Assembly (NCBI GenBank): GCA_964569225.1
Contig: CAZMTU010000007.1
Coordinates: 1-38,361 of the forward strand
Source: CAKSQF01 sp964569225
GTDB taxonomy: Bacteria; Bacillota; Clostridia; Oscillospirales; CAG-272
Direction of reading: 5' to 3'
Length of the DNA stretch: 38,361 bases
In this document: positions 9,390 to 16,611 of the stretch, piece by piece
Layout of the letters: every line of letters starts with the position of its first letter
How positions within the stretch are numbered: the stretch's first letter is position 1
Program-made: the position numbers and the translations under genes
The notes under the pieces: generated by a model
Told to the model about the DNA's origin: nothing
What the model saw: only the letters and a program-made list of their open reading frames with translations
Database searches by the model: none

Positions 9390-9418
9390 ATTATATCATA
9401 CAACTTTTACAAAATCAA
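9390..9418 (-). promoter_or_regulatory. Sigma-A promoter of the GH2 gene
   Basis: Minus-strand TTGATT (9413-9418), 17-base spacer and TATAAT (9390-9395), giving a leader of about 95 bases. It is divergent from the promoter at 9542. The 308 bases between the two coding regions (9291-9598) are AT-rich and hold only these two promoters as far as I can see. Confidence 0.65.
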
Positions 9419-9541
9419 GCGTTTTCTCTGCCTTTTCTATTTTCTACAAACATAAGATGAAGTCTTTTTTACAACATTTCCTTCAGTTTAAAATTGTTTA
9501 GAAAAATTTATAAATCTTTTAAAATAATTTTAAAATACCTA

Positions 9542-9570
9542 TTGACAATCATTTGATTGTATGATATAAT
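9542..9570 (+). promoter_or_regulatory. Consensus sigma-A promoter of the SPFH gene
   Basis: TTGACA (9542-9547), 17-base spacer, TATAAT (9565-9570): a perfect match to the consensus. AAGGAGG at 9584-9590 is 8 bases before the ATG, so the leader is very short and expression is probably high and unregulated. Confidence 0.92.
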
Positions 9571-9598
9571 TTAATCAATTTACAAGGAGGTACCAAAA

Positions 9599-10531
9599 AT
9601 GAGTACTATTTACAAAAACAAATCATCTGTATCCCCAAAGAAAATCGGGCTGATCTGCATTATCGCCGCGGCAGTCCTGCTGGTCATTCTGCTGATCTCA
9701 TCCTGCATGACCTCTGTCCCTACCGGTCATACCGGTATCGTCACCACCTTCGGTAAGGTTGAAAACTACACCCTGGAAGCCGGTATGCACTTCAAATTTC
9801 CTTGGCAGAAGGTAGTCAAAATGGACAATCGAAACCAGAAATCCACCCTTGCGCTGACTTGTTTCTCTTCCGATATTCAGGAGGTCGATGTGCTTTACAC
9901 CATTAATTACCAGATCGACAAGGAAAACGCCCAGATCATCTACAAAACTATCGGAACCGATTACTTCAACACGGTTATGAATCCCCGCATTCAGGAGGCG
10001 GTAAAAAAGACCATCGCCCAATATACCGCCGAAACGCTGGTCGACAGCCGTGACAAGCTTTCCACCGAGATCTACAACGCGCTTGTCACCGATCTTGCTA
10101 CATATAATGTAGAAGTTATTTCCACCTCTATCGAAAACATTGACTTTACAGATGCTTTTACGGCAGCGGTGGAAGCCAAGCAGGTCGCCGCCCAGAATAA
10201 GCTGAGAGCCGAAACAGAACAGGAACAGGCAAATATGGAAGCGGAAGCTGCCGCTAAGCGTGCGGTGATCGCCGCCAATGCCGATGCGGAAACCTCTGTC
10301 ATTTCCGCCGAAGCCGCCGCTAAAATTGTAGAAATTCAGGCTAATTCCGCGGAATACCAAGGTCAAAAGGATGCCGCGATCAACAAAGCCATCGCCGCTT
10401 CGCTTACCGATGAACTGCTTCAATACTTCTACATCACCGGCTGGGACGGCAAGCTGCCTGAAACCTACGTATCTCAGGAGGAATTTCTCGCCCTGCTGGA
10501 CCTTGCCGCTCAAAAAAGAACCGGTGAATAA
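9599..10531 (+). CDS. SPFH/band 7 (prohibitin-like) membrane protein
   Basis: The 310-aa product has one N-terminal membrane segment (about 17-36), then the band 7 signature: VPTGHTGIVTTFGKVENYTLEAG, a hydrophobic KFPWQKVV turn, and the DVLYTINYQID strand. Residues about 195-270 form a long Ala/Glu/Gln-rich coiled coil, as in prohibitin, HflK/HflC and flotillin relatives. Such proteins form ring-like oligomers that organise membrane domains or modulate membrane proteases. It is a stand-alone gene, with no NfeD partner or FtsH next to it. It has a perfect promoter and Shine-Dalgarno site. The two genes that follow encode small membrane proteins of unknown role, and no terminator is seen between them. 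Confidence 0.9.
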   Translation: MSTIYKNKSSVSPKKIGLICIIAAAVLLVILLISSCMTSVPTGHTGIVTTFGKVENYTLEAGMHFKFPWQKVVKMDNRNQKSTLALTCFSSDIQEVDVLYTINYQIDKENAQIIYKTIGTDYFNTVMNPRIQEAVKKTIAQYTAETLVDSRDKLSTEIYNALVTDLATYNVEVISTSIENIDFTDAFTAAVEAKQVAAQNKLRAETEQEQANMEAEAAAKRAVIAANADAETSVISAEAAAKIVEIQANSAEYQGQKDAAINKAIAASLTDELLQYFYITGWDGKLPETYVSQEEFLALLDLAAQKRTGE

Positions 10532-10668
10532 AGAGTAAGCGTAGAAAAAGTTCCTTTAATAATCGACATTTTTCATCAATAAAAGGAGCGCTGAGCAATC
10601 AACTCATACGGTACACCCAAGTATAGAATAGCCTTAACTATTAATAAATTACTAAAGGAGATCAATCT

Positions 10669-11148
10669 ATGACATTCAAACTTTATCTGCAAAAACTGGG
10701 CAAAGGAATCCTCTATTTTATTTTCGTAATCCTGCTTTACTCGCTGATCGGCGGTGTGCTGATGACCGTGATCAACGCGTTTATCCCGTGGGAATTGCTC
10801 CGATCGTACTGCTACCTGATCGTACCTGTTTTTCTGGTAGCGCTCTTCACCTACAAACGTCGGCAAAACCGTACAGAAACACGCCGCGCTTATCTGGCAG
10901 AGCTTGGCGAAATCCCATTTTCTTTTGGCGCGGAACTGACAAAAATTTTGAAAAGCGGTGATTTTTTAGCTGAACTGGCGGCATTCTGCACACTGATGCT
11001 GGTGTTATTCATTTCCAATATCGTGCATAATCCAATCAGCGCCATCATCAGCCTGCTCACCTATCTCGTTTTTTTCTTATTCATTGACGTCCTGATTTGG
11101 CTGCTTCTCCATCGAAGCTGGGCAGGTGAGCGCATCCACAAAATGTGA
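10669..11148 (+). CDS. Small integral membrane protein, function unknown
   Basis: The 159-aa product has about four hydrophobic segments (about 12-35, 42-60, 100-118 and 122-145), separated after the second by a basic loop (YKRRQNRTETRR). I do not recognise a family. The start is supported by AAAGGAG 8 bases upstream. It lies 137 bases after the SPFH gene with no visible terminator between, so it may share that transcript. The 137-base gap holds a second AAAAGGAG-like motif (about 10581) with no start codon behind it, possibly a relic of a lost small gene. Confidence 0.75.
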   Translation: MTFKLYLQKLGKGILYFIFVILLYSLIGGVLMTVINAFIPWELLRSYCYLIVPVFLVALFTYKRRQNRTETRRAYLAELGEIPFSFGAELTKILKSGDFLAELAAFCTLMLVLFISNIVHNPISAIISLLTYLVFFLFIDVLIWLLLHRSWAGERIHKM

Positions 11149-11179
11149 GTGATATAAAATCGGGTTTGCGAAACCGATA

Positions 11180-11329
11180 ATGGATAAACTTTATGACCGC
11201 ATTGAGGAGCGGGGCATCTTATTATACCGCTTTTGCTGTCCCATTCCTCCTCAAACGGTCATGCGCATGTATTCATTTTCGTTTTATTTCATCAATACCC
11301 ATCCATTGAAAAAGGAGTCTTCATCATGA
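11180..11329 (+). CDS. Possible 49-aa small ORF overlapping the next start
   Basis: An open frame begins MDKLYDRIEERGILLYRF and ends at a TGA that overlaps the ATG of the following gene (ATGA at 11326-11329). Its start resembles the N-terminal helix of ImmA/IrrE-type proteins, but nothing beyond that is recognisable. No Shine-Dalgarno site precedes it, and the DNA also contains a long imperfect inverted repeat, roughly 11193-11267. It could be a coupled leader ORF, a gene remnant or chance. Confidence 0.25.
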   Translation: MDKLYDRIEERGILLYRFCCPIPPQTVMRMYSFSFYFINTHPLKKESSS

Positions 11330-11946
11330 AAAAATTCCGCATTCCGGACGAAAACGCCGACGTCAGGCGAATGATTTATCGCCGAACGATCTCTTCCGCA
11401 TTGATAGGTATGTTCCTGGCTGTATTCTTTGCCTCGCTGGAATGGCACGCCATTAAACGGTATTGGAATGAACCTCGATCCATTATCAACGCGACTGTTC
11501 TTTATCTGCTGATCTGCTCGGCGCCGGTATTCATTTTTAAACTGCACAAGCGTCTATTTGATTTTTCTTTTGAGGGCAGCATAGAAAAAATTGAAATATC
11601 CGAGCGGGTTTGGTCGGAGCAATGGTTTAAACCCTTTTACAACAGTCTGCGCCGGCATACCGTTGCCCTGCTCACCATTCGCACCGATAAAGGTAAAAAG
11701 CGGAAATGGCAGTATATTCTCGACCGGGGCGATCTGCCCTTTCAGGTCGGCAGCCGCGTCAGACATTACAGAGGCACCGACCATCTGCTTTGCCTTGATA
11801 CAGAAGCGCCTCTGCTCTGCGTATGCTGCGGAAGCCGCTGTGATAAAAATGAAGATTTCTGTCCCTTCTGCCGCAAAAGTTTGATCACCCCCCCGAAGTC
11901 AACCCATTCAGACGATTGGTACGGCATGAACGGCTGGGATATTTAA
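11326..11946 (+). CDS. Membrane protein with C-terminal zinc ribbon
   Basis: The 206-aa product has two hydrophobic segments near the N-terminus (about 21-40 and 53-72), a soluble middle part with a basic stretch (IRTDKGKKRKWQY), and a C-terminal double zinc knuckle, CVCCGSRCDKNEDFCPFC, that can bind one zinc. Zinc-ribbon membrane proteins of this type are common and mostly uncharacterised; no function is assigned. The ATG at 11326 is chosen because AAAGGAG ends 8 bases before it. A GTG or ATG further upstream would lack a ribosome site. It is the last gene of the plus-strand run and ends at the strong bidirectional palindrome at 11986. Confidence 0.8.
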   Translation: MKKFRIPDENADVRRMIYRRTISSALIGMFLAVFFASLEWHAIKRYWNEPRSIINATVLYLLICSAPVFIFKLHKRLFDFSFEGSIEKIEISERVWSEQWFKPFYNSLRRHTVALLTIRTDKGKKRKWQYILDRGDLPFQVGSRVRHYRGTDHLLCLDTEAPLLCVCCGSRCDKNEDFCPFCRKSLITPPKSTHSDDWYGMNGWDI

Positions 11947-11985
11947 ATGGAAAAAAACCGAAAAAACGGGATTCCAAAAAACAAT

Positions 11986-12017
11986 AGGGCTGCGGCATTG
12001 ATCAATGCCGCAGCCCT
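11986..12017. terminator. Bidirectional terminator, 32-bp perfect palindrome
   Basis: AGGGCTGCGGCATTGA pairs with its exact complement over 11986-12017. A/T tracts lie on both sides, the better one reading on the minus strand (ATTGTTTTTT). It separates the convergent zinc-ribbon gene and SGNH lipoprotein gene. Confidence 0.9.
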
Positions 12018-12037
12018 TTAAAAATAAAATAACTCAA

Positions 12038-12808
12038 TTACTCGTAAAGCGACAAATGCGCTTCAAATTTCGGCGTCCACCATTCGGTATACCCCAGTTT
12101 CGTGGGATGGATAGAGTCGCTCATATACCGGCTGTACTGACGCGCGGAAACCGCGTTCATTTCTTCATCGTTCCAAAGATCAATAACCCCGATATTCCAC
12201 TTCTCCTGCAGTTCAAGCAGTGCGTCCACCATTTTCTGATAAGCCGCGCTGTCATAATGAGTTCCGGTATAGAAGGAAACCGGACAATCCCACTTGTCTT
12301 TAGCAAAAGCAATAATATATTCCATTGCGCCGATAATTGTCGTTGTATCAAAATCTTCTATTTCAAAAGAATCGCTGATCTCTCCCAGCGGCTTGTTTTG
12401 AGTGGCGTCATTGGTTGAAAGCTGACAGATGAAATGATCGCACTTTTTCTGCCGCTTAGCTTCATTGATGAGTCGCTGAACATAAGAGGTTGATCCGTTA
12501 TCCACCAATGTAGTACCCGAAACCGCCCATTTAACTACCGTACAGTCATGATTCTCCGCAATCGCGTCGCACATGGAATATCCGTTCGCCGCGGAGCCAT
12601 AGGTCACTGAGGAGCCCAAAAAGACGAAGGTTTTCCCGTCCAACGGATAGGTTGCCGGCTCATCCGGCGGCGTCTGAGCTTCTGTGGTCAGCTCGGTTGA
12701 GCCCGCCGAAGTAGCGGCAGGCGGCGTTTCCTTGCCACAGGCGCTCAGAATCGGCAGGCACAAAGCGCCCGCCAAAAGCAGGGGCAGCAGCTTACAAAGT
12801 GTTTTCAT
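12038..12808 (-). CDS. SGNH/GDSL-family hydrolase lipoprotein
   Basis: The 256-aa product has a lipobox (LSAC, Cys24), a Thr/Pro/Glu-rich linker (28-55) and an SGNH hydrolase domain. The blocks are clear: FVFLGSSVTYGSA with nucleophile Ser67 (Ser replaces the usual Asp of GDS), the Gly of SGTTL, QLSTNDA for block III (Asn), and DSIHPTKLGY for the catalytic Asp/His pair. It should hydrolyse an ester or acetyl group on an extracellular substrate, probably a polysaccharide. It is the third gene of an operon, 41 bases after a shorter paralogue without a signal peptide. ATG 12808 has a GAAAGGA site; the frame is open further upstream but into the neighbouring gene. Confidence 0.9.
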   Translation of the reverse strand: MKTLCKLLPLLLAGALCLPILSACGKETPPAATSAGSTELTTEAQTPPDEPATYPLDGKTFVFLGSSVTYGSAANGYSMCDAIAENHDCTVVKWAVSGTTLVDNGSTSYVQRLINEAKRQKKCDHFICQLSTNDATQNKPLGEISDSFEIEDFDTTTIIGAMEYIIAFAKDKWDCPVSFYTGTHYDSAAYQKMVDALLELQEKWNIGVIDLWNDEEMNAVSARQYSRYMSDSIHPTKLGYTEWWTPKFEAHLSLYE

Positions 12809-12849
12809 AAAAAAATCCTTTCTTTCATTAAAAAATAACGTATATACGA

Positions 12850-13413
12850 TTACAGCGCTTCCAGATAAGCGAGAAACACCGGCGTCCACCACTGACGGTA
12901 GCCCTCTAACCGGGGATGAACAGGATCCTCCATATAGCGGCTGTAATCCTCCGGCGATACCGCCCGCATAGCGGCGTCATGGTAAAGATCCAACACACCG
13001 AATCCCAGCTCTTTTTGCAGCTTCAGCAGAAGCTCCACCATATTCCGGTAAGCTTCGCTTTCAAAATAAGTACCGGTATAAAAATGCAGCGGACAGTGCC
13101 ATGTCTGTTCGGTATAGGCGGCAATAAAACGGATCGCGGCCTCTACCTGCTTCAGCGCGATCCCACGCCCGGCGTCGTTCGTGGAAAGCTGACAAATGAC
13201 CGCATCTACTTTGATCGAAGCGTCCCATTTTTTCAGGCGATTCACATAAGAGCCCTCATCTACATCCGCCAGTGTTGTCCCTGAAACCGCTTCCTTCAGA
13301 ATTACGCATTCGGTCGTTTCGGCAATCAGATCAGCAAAGGAAATGCCGCCCGCCGCGGAGCCGTAAGTGACCGATGAGCCGAGAAAGAGAATATGCTTTC
13401 CTTTTAAAATCAT
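12850..13413 (-). CDS. SGNH/GDSL-family hydrolase, cytoplasmic paralogue
   Basis: The 187-aa product is a bare SGNH domain without signal or membrane segment: ILFLGSSVTYGSA (nucleophile Ser14), AVSGTTLAD, QLSTNDAGRG and DPVHPRLEGY. It aligns along its whole length with the downstream lipoprotein, so the two are tandem paralogues that have diverged in location. Together they could remove an acyl group outside the cell and again from an imported oligosaccharide; that division of labour is inference. Its ATG overlaps the stop of the WYL regulator gene (ATGA at 13410-13413), implying translational coupling. Confidence 0.9.
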   Translation of the reverse strand: MILKGKHILFLGSSVTYGSAAGGISFADLIAETTECVILKEAVSGTTLADVDEGSYVNRLKKWDASIKVDAVICQLSTNDAGRGIALKQVEAAIRFIAAYTEQTWHCPLHFYTGTYFESEAYRNMVELLLKLQKELGFGVLDLYHDAAMRAVSPEDYSRYMEDPVHPRLEGYRQWWTPVFLAYLEAL

Positions 13414-14462
13414 GCGTTTACTTCCTCTTCTATTTTATTGGTTACCCGCCGCATTTGTACGGCAGATTCCTCCCTGCTGTGGACATCGAGCGATTTCTGT
13501 GCCAACTCTCTTAACGCTGACACTGCCGACGGCGGCGCGCAAAGCTGCATTTCATTGCCGAAACCGATCACCCAAGCGTAAAAAAGATCGCAGGGAACCA
13601 CTCGCACCGTCACAGTGAAATGATCTGCTCCGTCCGGAAAAAGCGTAACGGACTGCCCAAAGCGTTCCAAAATAATGCCCGCATGCTTATTCAGACAGCG
13701 AAGCCTCACCAGCTCGGTTTGCCCGCCGAACATCCCAAACATTCCTTTGCCATAACCGGCAGGATCCAGCGCTTCAAACGCCTCTCTTCCCTCTCTCGGC
13801 AGATCAGTCAGCGCCATATCCGTCATTCTGTCCACTCGATAATGGCGCACAGACTGCTTCAGACAGTCAAATGCCACTAAATAATAGTTGCCCTCCTCCC
13901 AAATCAGCAGCCACGGAGAAATCTCGTACTGCCTGCCGCCATGACGAAGCACCCGCTGCTTTTTCAGGTTCCAATCAAAATACCGAAAGGTCACCCGCCG
14001 ATTTTCAGCAATGGCACTGTAAAGCAGATCCACGCTTTGACAGACCGCGTCATTCGGATGATGCACCCGATCGGTTACCACAAGCTGCCGGGAGAGCGCC
14101 ATGGCTTCCTTGCGGCTGGTCAACGATTGGATCTTATCGGTAAGTGCCCGAATTTGTTCTTCCGGCAGCAGCTTAAAGGACTGCACCGCGTCAGTCAGCA
14201 ATTTCAGCTCTGCCAGCGAAAAAGGGCGGTTTACCAAGTGATAGGTATGAGCACGGTCGTGCTGTCTTAGTTCAATATCCAAGCCAAACTGTCGAAGCAC
14301 CTCGATATCTGTGTAAAGGCTTTTGCGCTCGACCGAAAATCCCAAAACAGATAGCTTTTCCAAAAGCGCTTTAGCGGTAAGTCCGTGACGTTCATCGGTT
14401 TCTTCCCAAAGTACCCGCAGTAACCAAAGCAGCTTCAGCTTCTGATTTTCCCGATTTGCCAA
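13410..14462 (-). CDS. WYL-domain transcriptional regulator (DeoR-type HTH)
   Basis: The 350-aa product has an N-terminal winged helix (about 5-65; RKSLYTDIEVLRQFG is the typical recognition-helix region), a WYL domain (about 145-225, with YEISPWLLIWEEGNYYLVAFD and YRVDRM) and a C-terminal WCX-type extension. WYL proteins bind a ligand, in some cases nucleotides or nucleic acid, and usually control adjacent genes. The start is TTG 14462, placed 7 bases behind GGAGG; no ATG nearby is as good. It is the first gene of a three-gene operon with two SGNH hydrolases, overlapping the next by 4 bases. The promoter lies about 460 bases upstream, beyond a 115-bp tandem array that is therefore transcribed as leader. 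Confidence 0.93.
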   Translation of the reverse strand: MANRENQKLKLLWLLRVLWEETDERHGLTAKALLEKLSVLGFSVERKSLYTDIEVLRQFGLDIELRQHDRAHTYHLVNRPFSLAELKLLTDAVQSFKLLPEEQIRALTDKIQSLTSRKEAMALSRQLVVTDRVHHPNDAVCQSVDLLYSAIAENRRVTFRYFDWNLKKQRVLRHGGRQYEISPWLLIWEEGNYYLVAFDCLKQSVRHYRVDRMTDMALTDLPREGREAFEALDPAGYGKGMFGMFGGQTELVRLRCLNKHAGIILERFGQSVTLFPDGADHFTVTVRVVPCDLFYAWVIGFGNEMQLCAPPSAVSALRELAQKSLDVHSREESAVQMRRVTNKIEEEVNA

Positions 14463-14551
14463 TTCGTTTCCTCCGGAATCTATGTGTTTTATTTATTACG
14501 TTCCGCCAAAGCTTTTGCAAAACAACGGCGCAGCCATTGAGCGGGATTTTC

Positions 14552-14599
14552 TCAATAGTCGCCGGATTTGTTCGCTCTGACTTTATGCGGTGCGGCCAT
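14552..14599 (-). other. Possible 15-codon micro-ORF in array unit 1
   Basis: ATG at 14599 reads MAAPHKVRANKSGDY and stops. It is the diverged copy of the peptide in the neighbouring unit: one Arg codon change is silent and one residue differs (Leu to Ser). AGAGGG lies only 3 bases before the ATG, so initiation would be weak. Confidence 0.2.
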
Positions 14600-14649
14600 T
14601 TTCCCTCTACTTTGGAAAATCCGGCGGGCTTGCCTCGCTTACATCATGC

Positions 14650-14749
14650 NNNNNNNNNNNNNNNNNNNNNNNNNNNNNNNNNNNNNNNNNNNNNNNNNNN
14701 NNNNNNNNNNNNNNNNNNNNNNNNNNNNNNNNNNNNNNNNNNNNNNNNN
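14650..14749. other. Assembly gap (100 N)
   Basis: Exactly 100 Ns fall between array units. The flanking bases, catgc to the left and catacg to the right, are adjacent in the uninterrupted junction at 14864/14865. The gap therefore stands for zero or a whole number of 115-bp units. Confidence 0.97.
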
Positions 14750-14766
14750 CATACGACCGGATTTTC

Positions 14767-14814
14767 TCAATAGTCGCCGAGTTTGTTCGCCCTGACTTTA
14801 TGCGGTGCGGCCAT
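14767..14814 (-). other. Possible 15-codon micro-ORF in array unit 2
   Basis: ATG at 14814 reads MAAPHKVRANKLGDY then TGA, with AGAGGG three bases upstream. The frame crosses most of the region between the hairpin arms. It is basic and hydrophilic. Repetition follows from the DNA repeat, so conservation alone is not evidence of translation. Confidence 0.2.
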
Positions 14815-14922
14815 TTTCCCTCTGCTTTGGAAAATCCGGCGGGCTTGCCTCGCTTACGTCATGCCATACGACCGGATTTTCTCAATAGTCGCCGAGTTTG
14901 TTCGCCCTGACTTTATGCGACT

Positions 14923-14951
14923 ATTTTATCATATTTTCCTTTCCTTGTCAA
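14923..14951 (-). promoter_or_regulatory. Sigma-A promoter of the WYL-SGNH operon
   Basis: Minus-strand TTGACA (14946-14951), 17-base spacer and TAAAAT (14923-14928). Transcription would start near 14916, inside the sequence AGTCGCATAAAGT, and run through the 115-bp array to the TTG start at 14462. The first 13 transcribed-region bases are identical to those of the PfkB promoter at 21771. Confidence 0.85.
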
Positions 14952-15014
14952 TCGGCAACAAAAAAGAAGAAAAAAAACAATTCAATCTTCTGTAAAATTT
15001 GGATAGTTTATGAC

Positions 15015-15043
15015 TTGCAAAATGAATCGAAATATGGTATGAT
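15015..15043 (+). promoter_or_regulatory. Sigma-A promoter of the antiporter gene
   Basis: TTGCAA (15015-15020), 17-base spacer, TATGAT (15038-15043), immediately followed by AAAATTTAAATT. It gives a leader of about 160 bases before the ATG at 15213. Confidence 0.75.
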
Positions 15044-15078
15044 AAAATTTAAATTAATAAAGCGAAATCAAATGGAAT

Positions 15079-15096
15079 CCGGATACAGCTATCCGG
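15079..15096 (+). other. Hairpin in the antiporter mRNA leader
   Basis: CCGGATA-cagc-TATCCGG is a perfect 7-bp stem soon after the predicted transcription start. A second small stem (AGGAT/ATCCT) follows. I could not match the leader to a known riboswitch class. Confidence 0.5.
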
Positions 15097-15212
15097 GACA
15101 CAGGATTCATCTGATCCTTGCGTATCCCCTCTTAAATGCAGTCAGCCGTAAACGGTTGCTTATGCGCCAATCATATACTCCCTCTGATTTTGCGAAAGGA
15201 ATGGTTATCATC

Positions 15213-16556
15213 ATGTCTTTTTCCGCAAGTATTGTTTCCGTTTTTGATAATTTCTCCGCTAACGCCTTACTCTGTATCGCATTAGCCCTTTTTATTGGGC
15301 TGTTGCTTGCCAAGGTGGTGGGAAAATTCGGTCTGCCCGCCGTTACCGGTTATCTGATTGGCGGCGTTTTACTGGGTCCTTACTGTTTGGGCATTCTGGG
15401 AATTAACGGCATTGGCTTTGTTTCCACCTCCGCGGAGGGTGCTTCTGCTTTGGCTACCACAGATACTTTAGCGGTTTTCACTAATATCGCGCTCGGCTTT
15501 ATCGCTTTCGGCATCGGTAATGAATTTATTATTCCCCAACTAAAAAAAACCGGCAAACAGTGTACCGTTGTCGCTGTTTTTCAGGCGCTGGCCGCAACCT
15601 TAGTGGTTGATGTCGCGCTGATCGGTCTGCATCTCATTGCCCCAAGTCTGATTACTCTGCCGGTCGCTATCACACTGGGAGCGGTCGCAACCGCAACCGC
15701 TCCCGCGGCTACCGTACTGCTGATCAATCAGTACCACGCCAGAGGTGAGCTTACCAGTATGCTGCTCACTGTGGTCGCAATTGACGACGCGGTAGGCTTG
15801 ATCGTATTTTCGATTTCCTACGGTATTTCTACTTCTCTCTTAGGCGGTGAAATAGATATTCTCCGTCAGATCATTCTGAAACCACTTATTTCGGTTATTC
15901 TCTCGCTTCTGTTAGGACTGGTGCTGGGCGGACTGCTCTCCCTTGCCTGCAGCTTTTTCAAGCAGGCAGGCATCCGTTCCATTCTCGCCATTTCCTCCGT
16001 ATTGATTGCGGTTGCCGCCTCCACATGGACCGGCGAGCTGTTCGGCATTGAATTGGAATTCTCCTCTCTATTGGTTTGCATGATGTTGGGCGCTACCTTC
16101 TGCAACATTTGTCCCTATGCGCCCCGTATTCTTTCCCATGTAGCAGAATGGGGCGGTCCCTTCAATGTGCTCTTTTTCGTCATTAGCGGCGCCAGCATGG
16201 ATCTTTCTCTCTTTTTGAAACCCGCTGTTGTACTGGTTGGCTTCATCTACATGATTGCCCGCTGCATCGGTAAATATTACGGTGCTCGGTTCAGCTGCCA
16301 AGCTACTCATTGCAGTGAAAAAGTGGTCAAATATTTAGGGATCACCCTTTTCCCGCAAGCAGGCGTTGCGCTGGGCATGGCCCTCATTGCCGGCAAAACA
16401 TTAGGCGCGGAACTGCTTAACATTGCGCTCTTCGCGGTGCTGATTTATGAACTGATAGGTCCGCTGCTTTCTCAGATCGCTCTCACCAAAGCAGGCGAGA
16501 TTAAACCGGAAAATCTTCCTCAAAAGCATAAAAAATCCACCAAAAAAGAAGCTTGA
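15213..16556 (+). CDS. Cation:proton antiporter, CPA2/Kef-type membrane domain
   Basis: The 447-aa product is almost entirely hydrophobic with about 12-13 membrane segments. It has the features of the Na+/H+ exchanger fold of the CPA2 group: FGLPAVTGYLIGGVLLGPYCLG near the start, and AVATATAPAATVLLINQY followed by VVAIDDAVGLIVFSI, the acidic Asp-Asp motif of the ion site. No TrkA-N/RCK nucleotide-binding domain is attached, so it is the short form. It probably exchanges Na+ or K+ for protons. ATG 15213 is chosen because GAAAGGA ends 12 bases upstream; an in-frame ATG at 15201 touches that motif and could not use it. It is a single-gene unit with its own promoter and terminator. Confidence 0.9.
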   Translation: MSFSASIVSVFDNFSANALLCIALALFIGLLLAKVVGKFGLPAVTGYLIGGVLLGPYCLGILGINGIGFVSTSAEGASALATTDTLAVFTNIALGFIAFGIGNEFIIPQLKKTGKQCTVVAVFQALAATLVVDVALIGLHLIAPSLITLPVAITLGAVATATAPAATVLLINQYHARGELTSMLLTVVAIDDAVGLIVFSISYGISTSLLGGEIDILRQIILKPLISVILSLLLGLVLGGLLSLACSFFKQAGIRSILAISSVLIAVAASTWTGELFGIELEFSSLLVCMMLGATFCNICPYAPRILSHVAEWGGPFNVLFFVISGASMDLSLFLKPAVVLVGFIYMIARCIGKYYGARFSCQATHCSEKVVKYLGITLFPQAGVALGMALIAGKTLGAELLNIALFAVLIYELIGPLLSQIALTKAGEIKPENLPQKHKKSTKKEA

Positions 16557-16611
16557 CTTGTTTAATGCTTCTTTAAGCCGTTTGCGTACAAATTTCGCAA
16601 AATAATTGCCC

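Larger units (their letters stand above)
14544..14919 (-). repeat. 115-bp tandem array in the leader of the WYL operon
   Basis: Three visible units: 14544-14649 (slightly diverged and shortened), 14750-14864 (complete) and 14865-14919 (partial, next to the promoter). The period from 14750 to 14865 is exactly 115. Each unit junction carries an inverted repeat GAAAATCCGG/CCGGATTTTC (14830-14839 with 14872-14881). An assembly gap interrupts the array exactly at a unit boundary, so the true copy number is unknown. The promoter at 14923-14951 reads into the array towards the WYL gene. Confidence 0.9.

Noticed and set aside
10072..10513. Genes on the minus strand opposite the SPFH gene
   Set aside because: They are shadows of the Ala/Glu-rich coiled coil; the plus frame has the promoter, ribosome site and domain.
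14544..14919. CRISPR array
   Set aside because: The 115-bp units are contiguous with no unique spacers, and there are no cas genes.
14898..15212. N-terminal extension of the antiporter from an upstream ATG
   Set aside because: The extension crosses the opposite-strand promoter, the repeat and the antiporter's own promoter, and has no membrane or domain character; ATG 15213 has the ribosome site.
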